Shown in pieces: positions 54,618 through 64,000 of a DNA stretch of 64,000 nt. This stretch comes from Halopseudomonas salina (GTDB lineage: Bacteria; Pseudomonadota; Gammaproteobacteria; Pseudomonadales; Pseudomonadaceae). Location of the stretch: positions 1 to 64,000 of the forward strand of contig NZ_VTTI01000010.1 of assembly GCF_008641105.1 (NCBI RefSeq). The letters run 5' to 3'. A program made the position numbers and the translations under genes. The notes beneath the pieces were generated by a model. It ran no database searches and was not told where the DNA came from. It saw only the letters and a program-made list of their open reading frames with translations. Each line of letters begins with the position of its first letter. Position 1 is the stretch's first letter.

Positions 54618-55835
54618 TCAGGTTCGGTATTCGGCGTTGATACGCACGTATTCGTGGGACAGGTCGGTTGTCCATAGCGTTTCTGAATGCTCGCCTCGGC
54701 CAAGCTCAATGCGGATGGTGATCTCCGCCTGGGCCATGATCGCTGCGCCCTGCGCTTCTGTATATTCCTCGGCACGGCCTCCGTTGCGGGTAATACAGGC
54801 CTGATCGAGATATACATCGATCTTCTCCACATCCAGGTCCGGCACACCTGCACGACCCACCGCGGCAAGAATACGACCCCAGTTGGGATCGGAGGCGAAA
54901 AGTGCGGTCTTGATCAGGGGAGAGTGCGATATGGCGTAGCCCACATCCAGACACTCATCCCGGTTATTCCCACCATTCACCTGCACGGTAACGAATTTGG
55001 TAGCCCCTTCCCCGTCACGGACGATTGCCTGCGCCAGTTCAAGCATGACGGCCTTGATTGTATCGGCCAGCAGCGTGTAGTCCTCGCCTGCGGCCTCTGT
55101 TATCTCAACCGCCTGCGTCTGACCCGTGGCGATCAACATGCAGCAATCATTGGTGGAGGTGTCGCCGTCGATGGTGATGCGGTTGAAGGAGAGATCGGCC
55201 GCTTCGCGCAACAAACCCTGCAACACAGGCTGCGCTACCTTTGCATCAGTGGCGATATAGCCAAGCATGGTGGCCATGTTTGGCTTGATCATACCCGCGC
55301 CCTTGGATATGCCCGTTACTGTCACGGTTTCACCTGCGAGGGTGATCTGACGGCTGACACCCTTTGGCAGGGTGTCGGTGGTCATGATCCCCTCCGCGGC
55401 CTGGGCCCAGTTGTTCTCGTCAAGGTTTTCCAGGGCAGCCGGCAAGGCGCCTATTACCTTATCAGCGGGTAACAACTCGCCAATCACACCCGTACTGAAG
55501 GGAAGCACCTGTTTGCTGTCGACGCCGACCAGCTCCGCCAGAGCCGCGCAAGTTTTCAGGGCTGCCTGCATACCGGGATTGCCGGTGCCTGCGTTGGCGT
55601 TGCCGGTATTGACCAGCAGGTAACGTGGAGACTGGCCCAGATGCTGACGGCAGAGCGTTACCGGTGCAGCACAAAAGGCGTTGAGGGTGAACACACCCGC
55701 GATGCTGGAGCCCTCAGCGGCTTCCATGATAACCACGTCCTTACGGCCCGCACGCTTGATGCCCGCGGAGGCGATGCCCAGGCGAAAGCCTGGAACGGGA
55801 TGCAAAACAGGTAGGGGGCCAAGTCCGACGGGCAT
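54618..55835 (-). CDS. argJ: Glutamate N-acetyltransferase/ornithine acetyltransferase ArgJ
   Basis: Recycles the acetyl group in arginine synthesis. The 405-residue precursor cuts itself at an Ala-Thr bond in [23 protein letters not shown] core (Thr near 189), giving two chains. The start [17 protein letters not shown] and the [13 protein letters not shown] segment fit the family. ATG 55835 has GGAG eight bases upstream; the frame runs upstream into a repeat element and should not be annotated longer. Confidence 0.95.
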   Translation of the reverse strand: MPVGLGPLPVLHPVPGFRLGIASAGIKRAGRKDVVIMEAAEGSSIAGVFTLNAFCAAPVTLCRQHLGQSPRYLLVNTGNANAGTGNPGMQAALKTCAALAELVGVDSKQVLPFSTGVIGELLPADKVIGALPAALENLDENNWAQAAEGIMTTDTLPKGVSRQITLAGETVTVTGISKGAGMIKPNMATMLGYIATDAKVAQPVLQGLLREAADLSFNRITIDGDTSTNDCCMLIATGQTQAVEITEAAGEDYTLLADTIKAVMLELAQAIVRDGEGATKFVTVQVNGGNNRDECLDVGYAISHSPLIKTALFASDPNWGRILAAVGRAGVPDLDVEKIDVYLDQACITRNGGRAEEYTEAQGAAIMAQAEITIRIELGRGEHSETLWTTDLSHEYVRINAEYRT

Positions 55836-55876
55836 GGTGCAATCTCCGGATGAAATAAGAGGGATATTGTAGCCGC

Positions 55877-56060
55877 CCGGGAGGGTCGAGTTCCATCTCG
55901 GCCGGCGGTGTGGCGGCAACAACCTTGCCGAGGTGGAACTCGGCCACTCCCAGGGGCGGCGTGCCCATCCGGGGAGGTCGAGTTCCATCTCGACCGACGG
56001 TGGTGGCTAGAACGCCAATGGTCGGGGTGGATTCCCGCCTTCGCGGGAATGACGAAGGCC
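55877..56060. repeat. REPIN-like doublet, single unit and GGATTCCCGC hairpin between argJ and secA
   Basis: GGGAGGGTCGAGTTCCATCT (55879-55898) and the inverted GAGGTGGAACTCGGCC (55930-55945) plus ACTCCC form one doublet; a third unit with GGTCGAGTTCCATCTCGACC spans 55976-55995. Then GGATTCCCGCCTTCGCGGGA (56029-56048) plus ATGACG is a copy of the second repeat family. Three repeat units sit in 185 bases. Confidence 0.85.
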
Positions 56061-56103
56061 CTCCCGGGTAAGGCGGAGCACTGGCTCGGGCGATGGCGCT
56101 AGC

Positions 56104-58848
<2,745 letters not shown>

Positions 58849-59050
58849 AGTCGACTTTGATATCCGTTTGAGGGTGGGCGGCGCGGCCGATACATACCGG
58901 GCCAAACCGTAAACAAGCATTCTACTCTGAATCGCGCTGCACAATAAACCTGCACAAGTCGGGGGCAATGAGCGCTACGACTGAGAGACGGCATTACGCC
59001 AGTATTGCTGGCTGTAAACAGAGCAGAACCTTGGAGTGTAAGGCAGAAAC

Positions 59051-59080
59051 GAAAACGTCCACAGGTCTGTGGACGTTTTC
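59051..59080. terminator. Perfect palindrome, probable terminator
   Basis: GAAAACGTCCACAG (59051-59064) and CTGTGGACGTTTTC (59067-59080) form a perfect 14-base inverted repeat with GT at the centre. It lies 35 bases beyond the stop of the M23 peptidase gene and ahead of secA, so it should end the peptidase transcript. The U-run is short (four), so efficiency is uncertain. Confidence 0.6.
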
Positions 59081-59114
59081 GGATTGTTCCAGGTGAGATC
59101 ACTTCAGGGCAGAA

Positions 59115-60038
59115 TCACTTCAAGGCGATGTAGCGGGCCGGGTTGACAGCCATGCCGTTGCGGTAAACTTCGAAGTGCAGATGCGGCCCGGTTGACCTGC
59201 CAGTGGAACCGACAGTCGCGATCTCCTGGCCCTTGCTGACCAGATCACCCTTCTCCACCTTCAATTCGTGGGCATGGGCATAGCGGGTCTTGTAGCCATC
59301 ACCATGTGAGATCTCGACCATGTTGCCATAAGCGCCATTACGGCCCGAGAAAGTCACCACGCCGGCACCCACGGCAAAAATGGCAGTGCCACGGGGTGCC
59401 GAAAAGTCGGTGCCTGTATGCATGGCGATTCGGCCAGTCATGGGGTCACTGCGCCGCCCGAAGGAGGAGGAAACATACCCATCCTGCACCGGCATGAAAT
59501 CGAGCATGGCGTTGCTGTCAGCCGACCGGTTCATGATCAACTGCTCGAGCAGTTTCATCTGCTGAGTCCGGTTATCGATTCGATCGGCGAGGCGATCGAT
59601 GACTGACTGCACATCGGATTCCTGACTGACACTGTTTTTGTGTAGCTCAGGACCACCCACACCCGGTTCGGAATTGAAATCAAATTCGCCGTCGGACAGC
59701 TCGGCCAATTCGGTCAAGCGTTCGCCAAGCGCATCAAGGCGACTTAGCCGGGTCTGCAAGCGGGCCAATTGCTGGGTCATGTGCGTCAATTGCGCGTGCG
59801 AGCCCTCTTCATCAGCTTCACTGCTGGCCAGATCAGCCAATGTCTGCTCCCAGACAGCGTCGGCATCTACCTGCGAGGGCTGGATTTCAGCAGCCGGGTC
59901 GCTCAACAGGGACCAGGTCAGCACTACGGCGCTAACCGGCATCGCGATCAATGCGACTAGTGCAGCCAGAAGGACTGGCAAGCTGAGGCTGATCGCCCTG
60001 GCCGCGCCTTGCCGGTCAGTCAGAATAATGATGTTCAA
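59115..60038 (-). CDS. M23 family metallopeptidase
   Basis: A 307-residue membrane-anchored cell-wall endopeptidase or divisome-type LytM factor. A helix at 15-45 anchors it; residues 70-165 look like coiled coil (VWEQTLADLASSEADEEG; MTQQLARLQTRLSRLDAL); the LytM domain (about 185-303) keeps the zinc and catalytic residues in HTGTDFSAPRGT (about 207), RYAHAHEL and GPHLHFEVYRNG (about 286). All metal-ligand histidines are present, so it may be an active hydrolase. It sits beside secA and dciA as in Pseudomonas. Confidence 0.9.
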   Translation of the reverse strand: MNIIILTDRQGAARAISLSLPVLLAALVALIAMPVSAVVLTWSLLSDPAAEIQPSQVDADAVWEQTLADLASSEADEEGSHAQLTHMTQQLARLQTRLSRLDALGERLTELAELSDGEFDFNSEPGVGGPELHKNSVSQESDVQSVIDRLADRIDNRTQQMKLLEQLIMNRSADSNAMLDFMPVQDGYVSSSFGRRSDPMTGRIAMHTGTDFSAPRGTAIFAVGAGVVTFSGRNGAYGNMVEISHGDGYKTRYAHAHELKVEKGDLVSKGQEIATVGSTGRSTGPHLHFEVYRNGMAVNPARYIALK

Positions 60039-60114
60039 TTAAAAATCCCCAAACTACGAGTTATGCGGTTCTGATACGATGACCGCTGCTCAATAACTCC
60101 AATCGGCAAATGCC

Positions 60115-60567
60115 ATGTCTTTTCATCCCCTCGATGCCCGCCGGCCCGGCGATTTGATTCGAACTAATTCAACCCTCAAGGGTCTATACGCCAGAGCCAG
60201 AAATATAGAGCGGCTGCAAGTTCTGCTGGATACGTTGCTGGAGCCTGCTGCAAGGGAACATTGTCGCGTAGCCTCGCTGCGTGAGGGCGTTCTTCGCCTG
60301 ACCGTATCTGACAGCCACTGGGCTACCCGGATGCGTTACCAGCAAAAACGCCTGATTCGACAGCTTCAGGCCTTCAATGAGTTCGCAACTCTAACGAAAA
60401 TTCACTGCAAGGTACAGCCTGTAGTGGTCAAAAAACCACCAGCACTGAATCCGATGCGCCGCTCAGCGGTGGCAGCGCGGGCACTGAAAGATACGGCAGA
60501 TCAAGTCAATGATCCGAGTTTGAAGGCTGCACTGGAGAGACTGGCTTACCATCACAAGGATGCCTGA
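60115..60567 (+). CDS. dciA: DciA-like DUF721 protein
   Basis: A 150-residue basic protein with the DUF721 pattern: LKGLYARARNIERLQVLLDTLLE (split, about 20-42) and LREGVLRLTVSDSHWATRMRYQQKRLIRQL-like core (about 60-90). DciA is the ancestral loader or operator of the DnaB replicative helicase in bacteria that lack DnaC. The C-terminal 40 residues are a charged tail. It is divergent from the M23 gene and convergent with lpxC. Confidence 0.85.
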   Translation: MSFHPLDARRPGDLIRTNSTLKGLYARARNIERLQVLLDTLLEPAAREHCRVASLREGVLRLTVSDSHWATRMRYQQKRLIRQLQAFNEFATLTKIHCKVQPVVVKKPPALNPMRRSAVAARALKDTADQVNDPSLKAALERLAYHHKDA

Positions 60568-60587
60568 ACAAAATTCGAGCAAAAAAA

Positions 60588-60607
60588 ATGGCCACCGAAG
60601 TGGCCAT
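60588..60607 (-). terminator. Terminator of lpxC
   Basis: ATGGCCAC (60588-60595) pairs with GTGGCCAT (60600-60607) around CGAA, a stable tetraloop. On the minus strand the stem is followed by a U-run (eight A at 60581-60588 on the plus strand), so it ends the lpxC message. It is also where dciA transcription ends in the other direction. Confidence 0.85.
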
Positions 60608-60640
60608 ACGAAACGAAACGAGATTACACGAAACGAAACT

Positions 60641-61552
60641 TCAGACTGCCGCAGCCGGGCGCATGAAGGAAATAGGCGCAGTACCTGCATCTTCGAATGT
60701 CACTATCTCCCACGCTTCCTTATTGGCAAGAAGGGCGCGTAGCAACATGTTGTTCAGGCCGTGGCCTGATTTATGTCCGCGGAACTCACCCACCAGACTC
60801 TTGCCAAGCAGATAAAGATCGCCGATTGCGTCAAGTATCTTGTGTTTGACGAATTCGTCCTCGTAGCGCAAGCCGTCTTCGTTCAATACACGGTACTCAT
60901 CAACCACAATGGCGTTATCCACACTGCCGCCCAACGCCAGATTCTGCGAGCGAAGATGTTCTATGTCGCGCATAAACCCAAAGGTTCTGGCACGACTGAC
61001 TTCCTTGACGAAAGAAGTGCTGGAGAAATCCACACTGGCAAACTGGCTGCGACCGCGAAACACCGGGTGGTCAAAGTCGATCCCGAAAGAGACCTTGAAC
61101 CCTTCGAAAGGCAAAAAGCTGGCAGTCTTGCCATCTTCTTCTACGGTAATTTCACGCTTGATACGGATAAACTGCTTGGCGGCGTCCTGCTCTTCGATAC
61201 CAGCGGACTGGATCAGGAACACAAAAGGACCGGCGCTGCCGTCCATGATCGGCACCTCAGAGGCGCTGAGCTCGACATAAGCATTATCAATGCCCAGGCC
61301 AGCCATCGCTGACAACAGGTGCTCGACGGTGTCTACCTTGGCGCCGTTATTGACCAGCGTCGTTGACATCGTCGTCTCGCCCACAAATTCTGCCCGGGCC
61401 GGTATCTCGACCGCAGGGTCCAGATCCGTCCTGACGAACACTATTCCAGTCCCCACTGGCGCTGGTTTCAGCGTGAGATAAACCTTCTCACCCGAATGCA
61501 GACCAACACCAGTGGCCCGGATGATGTTCTTCAGTGTGCGCTGTCTGATCAT
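60641..61552 (-). CDS. lpxC: UDP-3-O-acyl-N-acetylglucosamine deacetylase
   Basis: The committed step of lipid A synthesis, a zinc deacetylase. The 303-residue protein starts [21 protein letters not shown] and has the metal ligands in [15 protein letters not shown] (about 77), [15 protein letters not shown] (about 237) and the general acid region [10 protein letters not shown] (about 261-270). ATG 61552 fits the family; the frame is open 16 codons upstream. It follows ftsZ at 145 bases, as in E. coli and Pseudomonas. Confidence 0.98.
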   Translation of the reverse strand: MIRQRTLKNIIRATGVGLHSGEKVYLTLKPAPVGTGIVFVRTDLDPAVEIPARAEFVGETTMSTTLVNNGAKVDTVEHLLSAMAGLGIDNAYVELSASEVPIMDGSAGPFVFLIQSAGIEEQDAAKQFIRIKREITVEEDGKTASFLPFEGFKVSFGIDFDHPVFRGRSQFASVDFSSTSFVKEVSRARTFGFMRDIEHLRSQNLALGGSVDNAIVVDEYRVLNEDGLRYEDEFVKHKILDAIGDLYLLGKSLVGEFRGHKSGHGLNNMLLRALLANKEAWEIVTFEDAGTAPISFMRPAAAV

Positions 61553-61697
61553 GCTTTTATACTTCCGCTGTAGTGGCGAAAAAGTCGCGAAAATGGCCAA
61601 CGATTTTCGGTAAAGTGGCGCGTATCATAGCAAAGTCCACCTTTATTGAACACCAATCAGCCCTATTCGCGTGATTGACTAGACCTATCAAGTCTGA

Positions 61698-62879
61698 TCA
61701 ATCTGCCTGGCGCCGCAGAAATGCCGGAATGTCCAGGTAGTCCAGATCTTCTGGTGCCTGACTCAAACGTGCGGCTGCCGCGTTGCTGCCCTGTCCACCC
61801 GTGTTACGCATAACCGTCGGACGATCCAGATCACGGTAGTTAGGCGCGGTACTTTCCTGTGGCTGACGAGCCGCAGGTGCCGGGGCGCTCGTGTTATCGA
61901 CAACTTTCACGGGCTTGTCCATCCGCGCGCCCAGGCCTGTGGCGACAACAGTCACGCGCAGCTCGTCACGCAGCTCTGGATCGATAACGGTACCCACCAC
62001 CACTGTAGCAGTCTCGGAGGCAAACTCTTCAACGGTGCTACCGACTTCGGAAAATTCACCCAGGGACAGATCTGGTCCAGCTGTGATATTCACCAGAATA
62101 CCCCTTGCGCCCATCAGGTTCACGTCTTCCAGCAACGGACTGCGAATTGCCGCCTCTGCTGCTTCACGTGCACGATTCGGACCACTGGCGTGGCCAGTAC
62201 CCATCATCGCCATGCCCATTTCGCTCATTACGGTTTTCACGTCGGCAAAGTCGACGTTGATCATACCCGGACGCATGATGAGGTCAGCAATGCCCTGAAC
62301 GGCGCCAAGCAGCACGTCGTTGGCCTTGCTGAACGCGGCAAGCAGGCTGGCGTCTTTGCCCAGCACGGTCAGTAGTTTCTCGTTGGGAATGGTGATCAGC
62401 GAATCCACATGCTCGCTCAGTTCACGGATGCCCTCTTCGGCGATCTGCATGCGCTTGCGGCCTTCGAACGGGAACGGCTTGGTGACGACTGCGACTGTGA
62501 GGATACCCATTTCACGAGCCACTTCGGCAACGATTGGCGCCGCACCTGTACCTGTACCACCACCCATGCCGGCGGTGATAAACACCATGTCTGCGCCACG
62601 CAGCACTTCAGCGATGCGTTCGCGGTCTTCCATCGCCGCTTCACGGCCGATCAGCGGATTGGCGCCAGCCCCAAGACCCTTGGTCACATTCGGGCCCAAC
62701 TGCAGGATGGTGCGGGCGCTGACGTTCTTCAGTGCCTGTGCATCGGTGTTGGCACAGATGAACTCGACGCCCTCGACGTTGTTGACAACCATGTGCTGCA
62801 GGGCGTTACCACCGCCGCCACCGACACCAACAACCTTGATTACTGCGTTTTGCGGAACGTTATCAATTAATTCAAACAT
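61698..62879 (-). CDS. ftsZ: Cell division GTPase FtsZ
   Basis: The tubulin-like protein that forms the division ring. The 393-residue product has GVGGGGGNALQHMV (about 17-30), the tubulin signature GGGTGTGAAP (about 104-113), and the T7 loop NVDFADVKTVM (about 205). A linker of about 60 residues rich in Ala, Pro and Gln leads to the C-terminal peptide DLDYLDIPAFLRRQAD, which binds FtsA and ZipA. It follows ftsA by 93 bases; that gap has TTTCGTTTTCGTTTCG repeats. Confidence 0.98.
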   Translation of the reverse strand: MFELIDNVPQNAVIKVVGVGGGGGNALQHMVVNNVEGVEFICANTDAQALKNVSARTILQLGPNVTKGLGAGANPLIGREAAMEDRERIAEVLRGADMVFITAGMGGGTGTGAAPIVAEVAREMGILTVAVVTKPFPFEGRKRMQIAEEGIRELSEHVDSLITIPNEKLLTVLGKDASLLAAFSKANDVLLGAVQGIADLIMRPGMINVDFADVKTVMSEMGMAMMGTGHASGPNRAREAAEAAIRSPLLEDVNLMGARGILVNITAGPDLSLGEFSEVGSTVEEFASETATVVVGTVIDPELRDELRVTVVATGLGARMDKPVKVVDNTSAPAPAARQPQESTAPNYRDLDRPTVMRNTGGQGSNAAAARLSQAPEDLDYLDIPAFLRRQAD

Positions 62880-62972
62880 GGTTCCATCTCCTCGAGTACT
62901 AACTCGTTTCGTTTTCGTTTCGTTTACTGCATTGCTCGCTTGCGCGAGCGCCAGACCGCTTTTGTGCGGCTC

Positions 62973-64000
62973 TTAAAAATTGCCCTTGAACCATCGCTTG
63001 ACACGTACCAGCGCTGATTCCTTGCTCGTTTCCGAACTGCTTGCAGCCGCGGCGTTATGCCGGTTGCCGTAGTGCAACAGCCCTACACTGGTGGCATAGA
63101 TGGGGTTGCGCACCACATCCGTCAGCCCCTTGAATTCCTGTGGTACGCCCAGGCGTACCGGCATGTGGAAAATCTCTTCGGCCAGCTCCACAGCACCTTC
63201 CATCTTCGATGTACCACCGGTCAGCACGATGCCGGCCGGAATCATGTCTTCGAAGCCGGAGCGTCGCAGCTCGGCCTGAATCAGCGTGAACAGCTCGTCA
63301 TACCGCGGCTCGACCACTTCGGCCAGGGCCTGACGGGACAGATCGCGCGGGGGACGCTCGCCCACGCTGGGCACCTTGATGGTTTCTTCCGGGCCGGCCA
63401 GTTTGGCCAGCGCACAGGCGTAGCGGATCTTGATTTCCTCTGCGTACTGGGTCGGGGTACGCAACGCCATGGCGATGTCGTTGGTAACCTGATCTCCGGC
63501 AATCGGAATTACGGCCGTGTGGCGAATCGCGCCTTCGGTGAAGATCGCGATATCCGTGGTGCCGCCACCGATATCAACCATGCACACGCCCAGTTCCTTC
63601 TCATCATCGGTCAGCACTGCGTAGCTGGAGGCCAGTTGCTCGAGAATCACATCTTCGACTTCCAGCCCACAGCGGCGGATGCATTTTTCAATGTTCTGCA
63701 CGGCATTCAGTGCGCAGGTCACCAGATGCACCTTGGCTTCCAAGCGCACGCCGGACATGCCCAGCGGCTCGCGCACACCTTCCTGGTTATCGATCACATA
63801 TTCCTGGGGCAGGATGTGCAACACCTTCTGGTCAGCGGGAATGGCCACCGCCTGGCCTGCGTCGAGCACCCGCTCAATGTCTGCCTGTGCCACTTCACGA
63901 TCACGAATTGCCACAATGCCGTGGGAATTGAGACTACGAATGTGATTACCGGCAATCCCGGCAAATACCGAGTGAATTTCGCAGCCGGCCATCAACTCCG
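62973..64000 (-). CDS. ftsA: Cell division protein FtsA, truncated by the window edge
   Basis: An actin-like protein that ties FtsZ to the membrane. About 340 residues are seen; the first 75 or so lie beyond the right edge, since the visible part begins in the family's internal LMAGCEIHSVFAGIAG segment. It has the phosphate-binding VDIGGGTTDIAIFTEG (split, about 135-150 of the visible part), GGTSKMEGAVELAEEIF, and the C-terminal amphipathic membrane helix with KRWFKGNF. An ATG at 63995 is internal and not the true start. Confidence 0.96.
   Translation of the reverse strand, partial: ELMAGCEIHSVFAGIAGNHIRSLNSHGIVAIRDREVAQADIERVLDAGQAVAIPADQKVLHILPQEYVIDNQEGVREPLGMSGVRLEAKVHLVTCALNAVQNIEKCIRRCGLEVEDVILEQLASSYAVLTDDEKELGVCMVDIGGGTTDIAIFTEGAIRHTAVIPIAGDQVTNDIAMALRTPTQYAEEIKIRYACALAKLAGPEETIKVPSVGERPPRDLSRQALAEVVEPRYDELFTLIQAELRRSGFEDMIPAGIVLTGGTSKMEGAVELAEEIFHMPVRLGVPQEFKGLTDVVRNPIYATSVGLLHYGNRHNAAAASSSETSKESALVRVKRWFKGNF

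Noticed and set aside
55836..55988. Upstream extension of argJ by 51 codons
   Set aside because: The extension translates the REPIN-like repeat; the ATG at 55835 has a ribosome site and the family start.
63990..63995. ATG 63995 as the start of ftsA
   Set aside because: FtsA orthologues have about 75 residues ahead of this point; the gene runs off the window.

Overview
The window is a chromosomal segment of a gammaproteobacterium of the Pseudomonas type. The housekeeping blocks keep orders familiar from Pseudomonas: pilA divergent from pilBCD-coaE-yacG; murJ-ribF-ileS-lspA-fkpB-ispH divergent from rpsT; proB-obgE-rpmA-rplU divergent from ispB; fimU-pilVWX-pilY1-pilE; argJ, secA, an M23 peptidase, dciA, lpxC, ftsZ, ftsA. 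Gene content and moderate GC would fit a Halopseudomonas-like or stutzeri-like lineage, but that is inference. No rRNA, tRNA, CRISPR array, prophage or transposase gene was seen.

Layout. 0.25-6.2 kb: a type VI secretion island with vgrG, a DUF4123 chaperone, a LysM-headed probable effector and a SUMF1-fold lipoprotein that may be the immunity protein. 6.5-8.5 kb: ferric-reductase-like oxidoreductase (with an upstream Anr/FNR-like box) and a MAPEG protein. 8.7-15.7 kb: a wbpA-type UDP-sugar dehydrogenase, then an AT-rich glycan locus (GT4, methyltransferase, flippase-like protein, DPM-like GT2 and a TMTC-like membrane glycosyltransferase with C-terminal TPR-like repeats) ending at the major pilin gene pilA. 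16.4-22.1 kb: pilB, pilC, pilD, coaE, yacG and a Nudix/thiamine-phosphate-synthase-like fusion with a REP sequence inserted in frame. 22.1-30.4 kb: ispH to murJ and rpsT.

30.5-40.2 kb: an eight-gene minus-strand cluster between rpsT and proB, genes that lie close together in P. aeruginosa. It encodes a HAD-UbiA fusion, a DprE1-like oxidase and a DprE2-like reductase, the enzyme set that makes polyprenyl-phosphoryl-D-arabinose, plus a large membrane protein, an epimerase, an FAD oxidoreductase, GtrA and a second flippase-like protein. 40.2-47.9 kb: proB, obgE, rpmA, rplU, ispB, fklB, a purine permease and trmA. 47.9-54.5 kb: minor pilins, PilY1 and divergent fimT. 54.6-64.0 kb: argJ, secA, M23 peptidase, dciA, lpxC, ftsZ and a truncated ftsA.

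How it may fit together: the window holds nearly the whole type IV pilus assembly set except the alignment complex (pilMNOPQ), retraction ATPases and regulators. It also holds two separate lipid-linked sugar systems. One sits directly downstream of pilA, so a pilin or envelope glycosylation system built from these two loci is the most interesting hypothesis here. Between genes there are several dispersed palindromic repeat families (REP, REPIN-like doublets and a GGATTCCCGC family).
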